A stretch of DNA of 30,164 nucleotides from Clostridiales bacterium UBA929 (GTDB taxonomy: Bacteria; Bacillota; Clostridia; Oscillospirales; UBA929). Location of the stretch: contig DBDP01000149.1 of the NCBI GenBank assembly GCA_002293625.1, positions 75,083 through 105,246 on the forward strand. Reading direction: 5' to 3'. Every line of letters begins with the position of its first letter. Positions within the stretch are counted from its first letter, which is position 1. The translations under genes were made by a program, and so were the position numbers. The notes beneath the pieces were generated by a model, which saw only the letters and a program-made list of their open reading frames with translations, was not told the DNA's origin and made no database searches. Of this stretch, positions 15,457 to 24,505 are shown piece after piece.

Positions 15457-15485
15457 TTGCAGTTTTTTTCTTGCTGTGGTAGAAT
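15457..15485 (+). promoter_or_regulatory. sigma-A promoter of the GH3-GH31-hydrolase-kinase operon
   Basis: The -35 is TTGCAG (15457-15462), the spacer is 17 nt with a T7 run, and the -10 is TAGAAT (15480-15485). The predicted start near 15492 gives a leader of about 47 nt. No clear operator or cre-like site is seen next to it, and no comparable minus-strand promoter for the divergent ABC exporter is obvious. Confidence 0.7.
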
Positions 15486-15538
15486 AGCCCTAGTATACAG
15501 CATCTTGCTCAAAATTTCAAGGCGGATAGGGTGAGAAT

Positions 15539-17947
15539 ATGGTAAAAGCTATTTATTTGGACACTGCGGAACCTTTGGACAAGCGTGTGCTTGACCTGGT
15601 TTCAAGCCTGACGACGGAGGAAAAAATCGGGCTTCTTCCCACACGTCAGGAAGAAGTCCCGCGCCTCGGCATTCCCGCCTACTCGGTCGGAGGGGAGGGA
15701 GCGCACGGCGTTCTTGTTCGTAAAATGGGCGAACAGACGGCAAGCGGCGTCGCGACCGTTTTCCCGCAGCCAATCGGTCTTGCGTGTACATGGGACACCG
15801 ATTTGATGGAGCGTGTTGGCGACGTAATCGGGAGCGAAGCGCGGGTGTATTATGAGAAAGACGACCGCTCCCGCTGGCTCACGCTTTGGTTCCCCACCAT
15901 TGACATGGAGCGCGACCCGCGCTGGGGACGCACCGAGGAGGCTTACGGCGAGGATCCGTTTTTAGCCGGTAAACTCGCGGCATCGCTTATTCGGGGAGCG
16001 CAGCAGCCGAAAGGCGAATCTATACGGATCGCCTGCGCGCCCAAACATTTTTACGGAAACAACGTCGAACGCAACCGCGCTTCCGTCTCAACGGAACTGA
16101 GTGAACGCGTGAAACGCGAGTATTACCTGCGCGTGTTCCAATACGCGTTCGAGGAGGGCGGCGCGCTCTCGCTGATGACTGCCTACAATGAGATCAACGG
16201 TGTACCCTGCATCGTCAACCCCGAAATAAACGAAATCGTGCGCGGCGAATGGGGATTTGACGGTTTTGTGGTCTGCGACGGCGGCGACTTTTCCCAAACC
16301 GTCACCCATCATCACTACTGCGAAACCCACGCGGAATCCATCGCGCTGTCGCTGAAAGCGGGGATCGACTGTTTCACCGACAAGGCCGAACTGGTGAAGT
16401 CCTCAGCCGCCGAAGCGCTGAAGAAGGGATTGATTCGCGAAGCCGATATAGACCGCGCCGTATTCAACAGTATGCGGGTACGCTTCCGGCTCGGGCAATT
16501 CGACCCGGATGAGCAATCTTTGTATGCAGAGCTGTGCGGAGAGAAACACTCCGCCGTTGCGCTGGAAGCGGCGCGAAAGAGCGTTGTGCTGCTGCAAAAC
16601 GACGGCGTTCTGCCGCTTGATCCGTCCAACTGCGGAACGGTTTTGGTGCTTGGCGACCTCGCCGAGGAAAACATGCCCGACTGGTATTCGGGTAAGCCGC
16701 CGCATTCCGTCACGCCGCTGAAGGCGATTCAATCGTTCGTGCCGGAAGCGCAGTTCATGCCGGTTCAAGATCTCTGCGTAATCACGCGCGAAGACGCGGA
16801 CGGCGGTCTAAGCAGTCTGTTCGTGGACGACGAGGGGAATGTGACGTTCGGCGCCGGTTCCGGCGCGGTGTTTGAGGAGATCGACTGGGGCTTCACCACC
16901 GCCGCTTACCGGCACATGAAAACCGGCAAGTACCTCACGCTCCGGCAGGACGGGACGCTTGCGTGTACGTCTGAAAAAGTTTGGGGCTGGTTTACCTATG
17001 AGCGCTTCCACCGTGACGAAGAAACCGGGCGTTTCCTGCCCCACGCCGACACCTTCCACGACGGCATGACGGCGGAGAACAAAGAGGTCGCGAACAAACT
17101 GCTGCCCACCCTGCGGCGCGAGGTTCTCGACGGCGTTTCCCAAGCCGTGAATGCCGCCGCGCGATTCGACACGGTGATCGTCGTGCTGGGTAACCACCCG
17201 CTACTGAACGGGCGGGAAGGATTTGACCGCCCCGATATAGAGTTTCCGAAACGCTGGAAAACGCTTCTGCGCCGCCTGAACGAGGTCAACGGAAATGTCG
17301 TGCTGGCTCTGATCGCGGGGTATCCCTACGCGTTTGCGAAAGAGGCGAAACTCGTTCGCGCCGCTTTATATGCTTCGCACGATGAGCAGGATGTGGGATC
17401 GGCGGTCGCGGAGAGCCTGTTCGGAAAAAACAACCCCGCCGGGCGGCTTCCGATGACGTGGTATCTCTCGCAGGACGATCTGCCCGACATGGACGATTAC
17501 GACATTATCAACCACCCGCGTACATATATGTACTTCGACAAGCCGGTGCAGTACCCGTTCGGGTACGGTTTGAGTTACACAAAGTTTACCTACGGCGGTC
17601 TCTCCGCCGAGCAAGAAGAAAACGGTTTCACCCTTTCCTGCGCCGTTCGAAACACCGGGGCGCGGGCGGGCGACGAAGTCGCGCAGCTCTATGTCACGAA
17701 TGAGGGTACGCTGACCGTCGGCGGCAAGCAGGAAAAGCTCCCGCGCCGCCGCCTGTGCGGATTCGCGAGGGTTGCCCTCAAACCGGGCGAGACCAAAGAG
17801 GTAAAGTTTACCGTTCCGAAGGAGGAACTGGCGTTTTACAACGAGGAAACCCGTTGTATGCAAGTACTCGCGGGCAACTGCCAATTCGCGGCCGGAGCTT
17901 CCAGCGAGGACATACGCGCTGTTATTAACGTAAAAATCATCGAGTAA
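15539..17947 (+). CDS. GH3 beta-glycosidase with an internal fascin-like insertion
   Basis: The 802-aa protein has the GH3 (beta/alpha)8 domain, then the second alpha/beta domain and a C-terminal fibronectin III-like domain (from about 680). The nucleophile region is GFDGFVVCDGGD with D247 as candidate; most relatives have SDW or SDC there. KHFYGNNVERNR (163-174) and GYGLSYTKF are family hallmarks. Between about residues 420 and 530 the second domain carries an insertion with TGKYLTLRQDGTLACTSE, resembling a fascin or beta-trefoil repeat. No signal peptide is present, so action is cytoplasmic, most likely as a beta-glucosidase or beta-xylosidase. AGGGTGAG precedes the ATG. It is the first gene of a four-gene operon. 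Confidence 0.95.
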   Translation: MVKAIYLDTAEPLDKRVLDLVSSLTTEEKIGLLPTRQEEVPRLGIPAYSVGGEGAHGVLVRKMGEQTASGVATVFPQPIGLACTWDTDLMERVGDVIGSEARVYYEKDDRSRWLTLWFPTIDMERDPRWGRTEEAYGEDPFLAGKLAASLIRGAQQPKGESIRIACAPKHFYGNNVERNRASVSTELSERVKREYYLRVFQYAFEEGGALSLMTAYNEINGVPCIVNPEINEIVRGEWGFDGFVVCDGGDFSQTVTHHHYCETHAESIALSLKAGIDCFTDKAELVKSSAAEALKKGLIREADIDRAVFNSMRVRFRLGQFDPDEQSLYAELCGEKHSAVALEAARKSVVLLQNDGVLPLDPSNCGTVLVLGDLAEENMPDWYSGKPPHSVTPLKAIQSFVPEAQFMPVQDLCVITREDADGGLSSLFVDDEGNVTFGAGSGAVFEEIDWGFTTAAYRHMKTGKYLTLRQDGTLACTSEKVWGWFTYERFHRDEETGRFLPHADTFHDGMTAENKEVANKLLPTLRREVLDGVSQAVNAAARFDTVIVVLGNHPLLNGREGFDRPDIEFPKRWKTLLRRLNEVNGNVVLALIAGYPYAFAKEAKLVRAALYASHDEQDVGSAVAESLFGKNNPAGRLPMTWYLSQDDLPDMDDYDIINHPRTYMYFDKPVQYPFGYGLSYTKFTYGGLSAEQEENGFTLSCAVRNTGARAGDEVAQLYVTNEGTLTVGGKQEKLPRRRLCGFARVALKPGETKEVKFTVPKEELAFYNEETRCMQVLAGNCQFAAGASSEDIRAVINVKIIE

Positions 17948-17965
17948 AAAAACGGAGGTAAGATA

Positions 17966-20173
17966 ATGAAATTCACCGACGGATATTGGCTTGCGAAGCC
18001 GGGGGTTACGGTACATGGGTGTGCCGAAATACGCGGGGTGCGCGTTGAGGAGGGTAAGGTCACGGCTTTTATCAGCCCCTTTCCCGTGTATCACAGGGGT
18101 CAGACGCTCGGGGGACCGCTGATTACGCTGGAGCTGACCGCGCCGCGCCCCGATATTTTGGGCGTGACGCTCTACCATTATAAAGACGTCTCCAAAAAAT
18201 CGCCCGCGTTTGAGCTCGTCACCGACCCGCAGGAACTGACCTGCGAGGAAACGGACGAGGCGTATATCGTCCGTGCCGGAAAGATGGCGGCGACCCTGCG
18301 CAAGGGTCAGTTCTCCCTGACGTTCTCCTACGCGGGCAAAGCGCTGACGCGCTCCGACTTCAAGCAGGCGGCGACACTTACCACGCCGGACGGCCCGTAT
18401 ATGCGTGAACGTCTAGACCTCGGCGTGGATGAAGTGGTTTACGGACTTGGGGAGCGCTTTACGCCGTTCGTCAAAAACGGGCAAAGCGTGGATATTTGGA
18501 ATGAGGACGGCGGTACGGCGTCCGACATTGCTTATAAAAACGTCCCCTTCCATGTTTCCAGCAATGGCTTCGGCGTATTGGTCAACAATCCCGGGCGGGT
18601 GAGTTACGAAATCGCGACCGAATCGGCGTCCCGTGTGCAGTTTTCGGTCGCCGGGGAAGAACTGCAATACTTTGTTATCGGCGGAGGCAGCGTCAAAGCC
18701 GCCGTCGCGAACTACTGCGCGCTGACCGGCAAGCCCCCGCTCCCGCCGGCGTGGACGTTCGGGCTTTGGCTCTCGACCTCGTTTACCACCAATTACGACG
18801 AACAGACGGTCAACAGCTTCATCGACGGTATGACCGAGCGCGGTATTCCCCTCTCCGTATTCCACTACGACTGCTTTTGGATGAAGGAGTATGAGTGGTG
18901 CAGCTTCCGCTGGGACGAAGCGATGTTCCCCGAACCGGCCGCGATGCTGAAGCGTCTGCATAAGAAGGGACTGCGCGTCTGCGTTTGGATCAACTCATAC
19001 ATCGGGCAGAAATCGCCGCTCTTCGACGAGGCGGCGGAACAGGGATACCTGCTCCGTAAAACTGACGGCAGCGTCTGGCAATGGGATCGCTGGCAGCCGG
19101 GGATGGGGATCGTGGACTTTACCAACCCCGACGCCGCCAAATGGTACGCCGGAAAGTTGAAAGAGCTTATGGATATGGGCGTCGACTGCTTCAAGACCGA
19201 TTTCGGCGAGCGAATCCCGGAGGAGGGTGTGCGCTGGTTTGACGGCTCCGACCCGCACAAAATGCACAACTACTACAGTTATCTGTACAACCAAACGGTA
19301 TTCAATCTGCTGGAGCGCGAGCGCGGCAAAGGTGACGCCGCCGTTTTCGCGCGAAGCGCTACGGTCGGCGGACAGAAGTTCCCTGTTCATTGGGGCGGCG
19401 ACTGTGAGGCTACTTACTCCGCGATGGCAGAGACGCTGCGAGGCGGTCTGTCGCTGGCGCTGGGCGGCTTTGCTTTTTGGAGCCATGACATCAGCGGCTT
19501 TGAGTCGACAGCAACCCCCGACCTTTACAAGCGCTGGGTCGCGTTCGGACTGTTCTCCACCCATTCGCGCCTGCACGGAAGCAGTTCCTACCGCGTTCCG
19601 TGGCTGTTTGACGAAGAAGCGGTGGATGTGTTACGCCACTTCACAAAGGTAAAGCATTCGCTGATGCCGTATCTGTTCGCGCAAGCCGCGAAAGCCAGCG
19701 AGACCGGCGTGCCGGTCATGCGCCCGATGGTGATGGAGTTCCCGGACGACCCCCTCTGCCGTCACCTCGACAAGCAGTATATGCTGGGCGACAGCCTGCT
19801 GGTCGCGCCAGTATTCAGCGAAGACGGGCAATGCGACGTATACCTTCCCGACGGGATGTACACCAACTTCTTCACCGGCGAGGTGGTGCAGGGAGGACGT
19901 CTGATTAAGGGGAAATACAATTACATGTCCCTGCCGGTTTTCGTTCCCGAAAATACCCTTATCGCAACCGGGCGGGACGACTGCGCCGAGTACGACTACC
20001 ACGAGAACGTCACCGTTCACGCCTACCGTCTGACCGAGCAGACGATTGACCTCTACGATAAATCAGGTAAACTCCGCGCCACCGTCACGGGACGCGCCGT
20101 CGGAGACGACGTAAACTTCACTGTGGACGGCGAAGCGCCGGGGATCAAGTTCAAGGTACATAAGGGTGAATAG
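17966..20173 (+). CDS. yicI: GH31 alpha-xylosidase (YicI type)
   Basis: The 735-aa enzyme has the GH31 nucleophile motif KTDFGERIP (D412) and the acid/base region HWGGDCEATY (D479), both matching the alpha-xylosidase YicI rather than alpha-glucosidases. The N-terminal beta domain, the (beta/alpha)8 barrel and the distal beta domains are all represented at normal length. YicI-type enzymes release alpha-1,6-linked xylose from isoprimeverose and xyloglucan oligosaccharides. No signal peptide. GGAGGTAAG lies about 5 nt before the ATG, 18 bp after the GH3 stop. Together with GH3 this suggests alternating removal of xylose and glucose from xyloglucan fragments inside the cell. Confidence 0.96.
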   Translation: MKFTDGYWLAKPGVTVHGCAEIRGVRVEEGKVTAFISPFPVYHRGQTLGGPLITLELTAPRPDILGVTLYHYKDVSKKSPAFELVTDPQELTCEETDEAYIVRAGKMAATLRKGQFSLTFSYAGKALTRSDFKQAATLTTPDGPYMRERLDLGVDEVVYGLGERFTPFVKNGQSVDIWNEDGGTASDIAYKNVPFHVSSNGFGVLVNNPGRVSYEIATESASRVQFSVAGEELQYFVIGGGSVKAAVANYCALTGKPPLPPAWTFGLWLSTSFTTNYDEQTVNSFIDGMTERGIPLSVFHYDCFWMKEYEWCSFRWDEAMFPEPAAMLKRLHKKGLRVCVWINSYIGQKSPLFDEAAEQGYLLRKTDGSVWQWDRWQPGMGIVDFTNPDAAKWYAGKLKELMDMGVDCFKTDFGERIPEEGVRWFDGSDPHKMHNYYSYLYNQTVFNLLERERGKGDAAVFARSATVGGQKFPVHWGGDCEATYSAMAETLRGGLSLALGGFAFWSHDISGFESTATPDLYKRWVAFGLFSTHSRLHGSSSYRVPWLFDEEAVDVLRHFTKVKHSLMPYLFAQAAKASETGVPVMRPMVMEFPDDPLCRHLDKQYMLGDSLLVAPVFSEDGQCDVYLPDGMYTNFFTGEVVQGGRLIKGKYNYMSLPVFVPENTLIATGRDDCAEYDYHENVTVHAYRLTEQTIDLYDKSGKLRATVTGRAVGDDVNFTVDGEAPGIKFKVHKGE

Positions 20174-20174
20174 G

Positions 20175-21479
20175 ATGAGCTATACGTCAAGCCTTGAAAA
20201 GCTGCGCGATCTCGGTCTGCACGGCATGGCAATCGCGCGCGGCGGCGAAACGGTCGCGGAGGTCACCGTTACCCCGTACCGTTTGGACACGCCGCATACG
20301 CTGAACTCGCTCACCAAGAGCTTCACCTCAACGGCGGTGGGATTTTGCGTACAGGAGGGACTGCTGTCGTTAGACGACAAGGTTGTGTCCTTCTTCCCGG
20401 AGCGCTTCCCCTGCCGTCCTTGCGCAAATATGGAGCAGATGACGGTGCGGCACTTGCTGACGATGGCGACCGGGCATACAAAAGAGCCGTATTTTTGGCC
20501 GCTTGAACCGGAGACGCTTGATTCCTTCCTGCACTCCTATGTGCAGGAAGAACCGGGCAGCGGCTTTTTGTATAACACCGCGGGAAGCCACGTGCTTGCC
20601 TACATTGTTGAAAAAGTCACCGGACGGTCTATGGAGGACTATCTTCGTCCGCGCCTGCTGGAACCGCTGGGAATCACAAACTATCTTTGGGAGCGGCACC
20701 CGGACGGCGTCTGTAGGGGCGGCGTGGGGTTGCATCTGTGTACACGGGATATTCTCAAATTCGGGAAATTTTTATTGGGCGAGGGTTGTTATGACGGTAC
20801 GCAGCTAATCAATGCGGACTGGATTCGCGAGGCGACGCGGGCGCGGATTATTCAACCCGGCGATCCCGGCAACGACTGGACGAGCGGCTATGGATACCAG
20901 TTTTGGCGCAACGCCCGCGAGGACAGCTACCGCGCCGACGGCGCGTTCGGGCAATTTTGCATCGTGGTGCCAAAGCGCGGGCTTGTGATTGCGTGCAACG
21001 CGGGAACGCCCGATATGGGCGCGATGTTGAACGTATTGTTTGACGAATTGATACCCGCGTTGAACGGGGATTTCCCCTCCGAAACAACGCTGACCGCCCC
21101 TCTGCCGGAAGGGGTTTCGCAAATTCCGCAAAAAGCGTTCCGTCTTTCGCCAAACAATCTGGGACTGGAGCGCATCGCGTTCGGCGAAAAAGTAATCATG
21201 ACGATCAACGGTCGCGAGTACGCCTGCGACGCCGGACGCGGCGAGTGGAAACTGACAAACTTCCCCGACAATACACCGGAAGAGTACCGTTCGATGGCGC
21301 TTGCGTTTGGGGCTTGCGAAGACAATTCACCGCTACTGCGGATTTGCCATACGCGGACACCGTATACCGCTGACTGCCGGCTCCGATTCGGCGCGGACAG
21401 CGTTTTAATGGACTGCAAAGCCAATGTGGGCTTTCATAATGAGTTGTGCGGAACGGTTTTCGGGTTCGCGGAGGGATAG
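20175..21479 (+). CDS. serine hydrolase, beta-lactamase/class C-like fold
   Basis: The 434-aa protein of the PF00144-type family has the SxxK motif as SLTK (S45, K48) and a second active-site tyrosine region LYNTAGSHVL, where the common YxN is YNT. The family covers DD-peptidases, esterases and transferases. Without a signal peptide, and lying between GH31 and a sugar kinase, an esterase acting on substituted (for example acetylated) oligosaccharides is plausible but unproven. The roughly 130-residue C-terminal part looks beta-rich and is not assigned. The ATG at 20175 follows the GH31 stop by 1 bp, with AAGGGTGA upstream; an in-frame GTG at 20166 is less likely. Confidence 0.88.
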   Translation: MSYTSSLEKLRDLGLHGMAIARGGETVAEVTVTPYRLDTPHTLNSLTKSFTSTAVGFCVQEGLLSLDDKVVSFFPERFPCRPCANMEQMTVRHLLTMATGHTKEPYFWPLEPETLDSFLHSYVQEEPGSGFLYNTAGSHVLAYIVEKVTGRSMEDYLRPRLLEPLGITNYLWERHPDGVCRGGVGLHLCTRDILKFGKFLLGEGCYDGTQLINADWIREATRARIIQPGDPGNDWTSGYGYQFWRNAREDSYRADGAFGQFCIVVPKRGLVIACNAGTPDMGAMLNVLFDELIPALNGDFPSETTLTAPLPEGVSQIPQKAFRLSPNNLGLERIAFGEKVIMTINGREYACDAGRGEWKLTNFPDNTPEEYRSMALAFGACEDNSPLLRICHTRTPYTADCRLRFGADSVLMDCKANVGFHNELCGTVFGFAEG

Positions 21480-21482
21480 CGT

Positions 21483-22484
21483 ATGCGCTACGTGCTGGGG
21501 ATTGACGGCGGCGGGTCAAAAACCCGCTGCGCCCTGTATGACGCCGACACCGGGCGGCTGGATTTGATGCCGTACGGCACAACCTGCCACGAGAGCCTTT
21601 CGGGCGGGTTTAATGACCTGCCCGGCGTCTTTCGCGGCATGTTCCGCTCCCTGCTGTCGCGCAACAATATAGGTTTTGGCGATATTGAGATGGGCGTCAT
21701 CGGGTTAAGCGGCGTTGATACCCCCGAACAGCACAGAATTGTTTCGGAGATGCTGACAGCGTTAGGGTTGAAAAGGTTATCCCTTTACAACGATGCATAT
21801 TTGGGAATCTTCGCGGGCGGCGCTAACGGAACCGGCATCTGCGCCGTCAGCGGCACGGGAAGCTGTGTCGCGGGGTTGGATTCCGCGGGAAAGTTCGTGA
21901 AAATCGGCGGGCTTGGTACGCTGACAGGCGACATGGGCGGCGGACGGATGCTCTCACGGCGCGTGGTGGGATTGGTATACAGCCAGCTCTTCCGTGACGC
22001 GCCCTTTACCGCGCTGACGACCGCCCTCTTCCGCTGGCTGGACATCACCGACCGGGACGAGTTCTTGGATTTGGTGACGGAACGGCTTAAAAACGACGAC
22101 GAAAATACTACGCTGACATTGTGCCGGCTTTTGTTTTCCGCCGCTGCGGAAGGCGACGCCGCCGCGCTCTCGCTTCTCGAAGAATCGGGCAGGAGTTACG
22201 CGGGCGGGATCGCCGGAGCGGTCAGTCAGCTAACTTTCGCGCCGGGGGAACCGCTGGAAGTAATTTTTGCCGGTTCCCTCTTTACAAAAAGCGTGTGTGA
22301 TCACGCGCAAAAAACCGCCGAAGCGGTTTTATTGCAAAAATTCCGCACCCCCATTTTCCGCACGCTGGACGTTCCGTGCGTGGCGGGTGCCGTACTGCGG
22401 GCGCTTGACGAACTGGGTATTGGGGGACGAAGGGAAAGCGTATTGAAACTGTTCCGCGGCGGGGTTATAGCAGTTCCCTTCTAA
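21483..22484 (+). CDS. BadF/BadG/BcrA/BcrD-family ATPase, N-acetylglucosamine kinase-like
   Basis: The 333-aa ASKHA-fold protein has phosphate-1 motif GIDGGGSKT (6-14), an adenosine/phosphate-2 motif around AVSGTGSC, and LGTLTGDMGGG. In this family the 300-350-aa single-domain members are usually GlcNAc or related hexosamine kinases. As the last gene of the glycosidase operon it probably phosphorylates a sugar released by the upstream enzymes; the exact sugar is open. GGAGGGA lies 6 nt before the ATG, 3 bp after the previous stop. Its 3' end overlaps the convergent ddh gene by 20 bp and no terminator is visible. Confidence 0.9.
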   Translation: MRYVLGIDGGGSKTRCALYDADTGRLDLMPYGTTCHESLSGGFNDLPGVFRGMFRSLLSRNNIGFGDIEMGVIGLSGVDTPEQHRIVSEMLTALGLKRLSLYNDAYLGIFAGGANGTGICAVSGTGSCVAGLDSAGKFVKIGGLGTLTGDMGGGRMLSRRVVGLVYSQLFRDAPFTALTTALFRWLDITDRDEFLDLVTERLKNDDENTTLTLCRLLFSAAAEGDAAALSLLEESGRSYAGGIAGAVSQLTFAPGEPLEVIFAGSLFTKSVCDHAQKTAEAVLLQKFRTPIFRTLDVPCVAGAVLRALDELGIGGRRESVLKLFRGGVIAVPF

Positions 22485-23415
22485 GCGCCGCACCGTCTTT
22501 TGGCGACAGGTAAGACAGCGGAATGTCAAACACTGTCTTCGCGCCATGCTTGCCCTCACCCGCGAGCCGTGCGGCGGCGCGCGCGTACGCCACAAGAATC
22601 CCGGCTGTAAATTCGGGATTGCTTTCCATACTCAGCGACATTTCCATCAAATGCCGGTTAGCGCCCGACGTGCCGGCGCGCAGCGAGAGTCCGGCATGCG
22701 GCATATCGGTGCGGTTTACCGCATCGACGAAATGGACGATCGTATCGTACCCCGCGAAATAGTGCGGCATGGCTTTGATTTCCTGCTCGATCCGGCGCGT
22801 GTCCGCACCCTCTTCAACTACCACATAGCATTCCCGCAGATGCTTCTCCTGGGTGGAGAGGTTTGCTTCGCCGTGCCGTGCAGCGTCTACCGCCGCTTTT
22901 TTCGGTACGGTGTACTGCACCGCGTCGCGTACACCCTCGACCCTGCGCAGAGCGTCGGAATGCCCCTGCGAAACGCCGCGCCCCCAAAAGGTGTGGCTCA
23001 CACCGTCTGGCAAAAAAACCTCCGACATCAGCCGCATCGCCGAAAAAAGCCCGGGATCCCATCCGGCCGCGATGACAGCGGTCGTTTTTACCGCCGCTGC
23101 GTTTATTTTCGCAAAATATTCGGGGATGACGGCGTGGGTGTCAAAGCTGTCCACCGTATTAAATAACGCCGCGAGACGCGGTCCTTGCTCCGGCAAGTCT
23201 TTCGCCGAACCGCCGCAGAGGATCATGACGTCTATCTTACCGACTAACTCCTCCGCCGCGTCCAAAGCGAACACCGGCGCGCCGGAGGTCTTTACGTCCC
23301 TCGGATTCCTGCGGGTCAACACGGCGGCAAGCTCCATGTCGGGGTTCTGCGGAATGACGGTCTCTACTCCCCTACCGATGTTTCCGTAACCGGCGATTCC
23401 GATCCGAATGCTCAT
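22465..23415 (-). CDS. ddh: meso-diaminopimelate D-dehydrogenase
   Basis: The 316-aa enzyme has an N-terminal NADP-binding fold (IGIAGYGNIGRGVE, residues 4-17) and the family blocks WDPGLFSAMRLM, TFWGRGVSQGHSDALRR and GTSGANRHLMEMSLSME. It makes meso-DAP from tetrahydrodipicolinate in one step using NADPH and ammonia, supplying lysine and cell-wall precursors. The ATG at 23415 follows GGGGAAGGA, and its ATGA overlaps the stop of the upstream endonuclease gene, a typical coupled junction. An open frame extends upstream to 23487 but is inside that gene. The presence of Ddh implies meso-DAP-type peptidoglycan. Confidence 0.97.
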   Translation of the reverse strand: MSIRIGIAGYGNIGRGVETVIPQNPDMELAAVLTRRNPRDVKTSGAPVFALDAAEELVGKIDVMILCGGSAKDLPEQGPRLAALFNTVDSFDTHAVIPEYFAKINAAAVKTTAVIAAGWDPGLFSAMRLMSEVFLPDGVSHTFWGRGVSQGHSDALRRVEGVRDAVQYTVPKKAAVDAARHGEANLSTQEKHLRECYVVVEEGADTRRIEQEIKAMPHYFAGYDTIVHFVDAVNRTDMPHAGLSLRAGTSGANRHLMEMSLSMESNPEFTAGILVAYARAAARLAGEGKHGAKTVFDIPLSYLSPKDGAALRRELL

Positions 23416-24116
23416 TTGTCCTTCCCCTTCCCTGTTTCGCAATGGTTTTCCAGCGGACAACCCGCGCATTTGGGTTTCGCGCGGCAATGCTCCTTGGCGT
23501 TGATGACGATCATCGCATGAAGGTTGTTGTATAAACCCGCATCTTTTGGCAGACTTTCCTCAAAAAACGCTTTGATGCGGTCATAGCCGGAAATAGCCGT
23601 AACACCGAGCCTGCCCAGCAGACGCTTTGTGTAGGCGTCCACAACGAACGACGGCAGCCCCAGCGCGTAGAGCAAAATGGAATCGGCGGTTTCTTTTCCG
23701 ACCCCGCGTACCGCAAGCAACTCCTTCCGCAGTTCCGAAAGGCTCGTCCGCCGCGCGGTTTCTATAGAGTAACCGTACTGCTTGTACCATTCTGTCAGTG
23801 CTTTTATGTACCGCGCTTTTTGATTGAAGAATCCGGCGGGGCGGATAAACTCGGTCAGTTCCTCAGTCGGTATGGTTTCCACCCGCTCCGGCGTAAGGTC
23901 TCCGCCGAATCGCGCAATCGCGGTCTCAACGTTGCTCCAAGCGGTGTTTTGGGTAAGAATTGCGCCGACCATCACCTCATACGGTGTTTCGGCCGGCCAC
24001 CAATGCAAGTCTCCGTAATGCTCCGAAAGCAAATCGTTAAGCTGCGCTGGTGTTACGGCCTGTGTGCTGACATCATGAGCGGTGTTATTAATAACGCAAC
24101 ACTTCCTACTCCCCAT
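23412..24116 (-). CDS. endonuclease III-related HhH-GPD DNA glycosylase (COG2231-like)
   Basis: The 234-aa base-excision repair enzyme has a helix-hairpin-helix VRGVGKETA (136-144) with catalytic Lys141, Asp160 in VVDAYTKR, and a 4Fe-4S motif of Cys211, 217, 220 and 226 (C-x5-C-x2-C-x5-C). ILTQNTAWSNVE and GFFNQKARYI mark the endonuclease III-like subgroup with an altered first domain. It removes damaged bases; specificity is unknown. The only upstream ATG (24116) has no Shine-Dalgarno and lies about 15 nt from the predicted start of transcription, so initiation is unusual or occurs slightly downstream. It is coupled to ddh by a 4-bp overlap. Confidence 0.93.
   Translation of the reverse strand: MGSRKCCVINNTAHDVSTQAVTPAQLNDLLSEHYGDLHWWPAETPYEVMVGAILTQNTAWSNVETAIARFGGDLTPERVETIPTEELTEFIRPAGFFNQKARYIKALTEWYKQYGYSIETARRTSLSELRKELLAVRGVGKETADSILLYALGLPSFVVDAYTKRLLGRLGVTAISGYDRIKAFFEESLPKDAGLYNNLHAMIVINAKEHCRAKPKCAGCPLENHCETGKGKDK
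24084..24095. promoter_or_regulatory. perfect 12-bp palindrome in the start of the glycosylase gene
   Basis: GTTATTAATAAC is fully symmetric and lies about 36-47 nt downstream of the predicted transcription start and within the first codons. It could be an operator or chance; the region is AT-rich compared with its surroundings. Confidence 0.25.
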
Positions 24117-24137
24117 TTTCGATGCGCCGGGGAGTAC

Positions 24138-24166
24138 AGTATACCGTATTTTGGCGTAAAATGCAA
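24138..24166 (-). promoter_or_regulatory. sigma-A promoter for the glycosylase-ddh pair
   Basis: Minus strand: -35 TTGCAT (24161-24166), a 17-nt spacer and -10 TATACT (24138-24143). The start site should be near 24131, leaving a very short leader before the ATG at 24116. Confidence 0.75.
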
Positions 24167-24194
24167 TAAAAAACCGTCTCGCAGCGCGTTGCTT

Positions 24195-24479
24195 CTACGA
24201 CACGAACACCGAAACATCGCGGAAATCAAACGGCACATGTCCGCGCCTATTGATGAACTGGAGCGTAATATCGTGAGCAAGCTCCAACAGTGGACCGGCG
24301 CACACAGGCATACAGTATAGCAATCCGCTTCTGCGAAGCGCTTCATCACTTAGGAGGCTGACTTGCTCCGGCGTCATTCCATAGAGGATTTCATCGCTAA
24401 AACTATCTACAGCGTCCTGTATATACGGTGCCAGCATAGCGTAAACATCCGGGCTGACTGATTCCGGATTTCGTTCCAT
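24195..24479 (-). CDS. hypothetical protein, 94 aa
   Basis: I do not recognise a family. The product starts MERNPESVSPDVYAML and is acidic and mostly helical in appearance for the first 50 residues, followed by a hydrophobic LLYCMPVCAGPLLELAHDI with two cysteines and a C-terminal HVPFDFRDVSVFV. There is no signal peptide. Real coding is supported by AAAGGA about 9 nt before the ATG and a plausible promoter at 24506-24534. It lies between the SLH-protein terminator and the glycosylase promoter, so it appears to be a single-gene unit. Confidence 0.7.
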   Translation of the reverse strand: MERNPESVSPDVYAMLAPYIQDAVDSFSDEILYGMTPEQVSLLSDEALRRSGLLYCMPVCAGPLLELAHDITLQFINRRGHVPFDFRDVSVFVS

Positions 24480-24505
24480 GTTGAATCATCCTTTCTTCGC
24501 TCCCT

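Noticed and set aside
17366..18178. Minus-strand open frame (270 codons) across the GH3/GH31 junction
   Set aside because: It is antisense to two strong glycosidase genes and resembles no family; its composition is that of a shadow frame.
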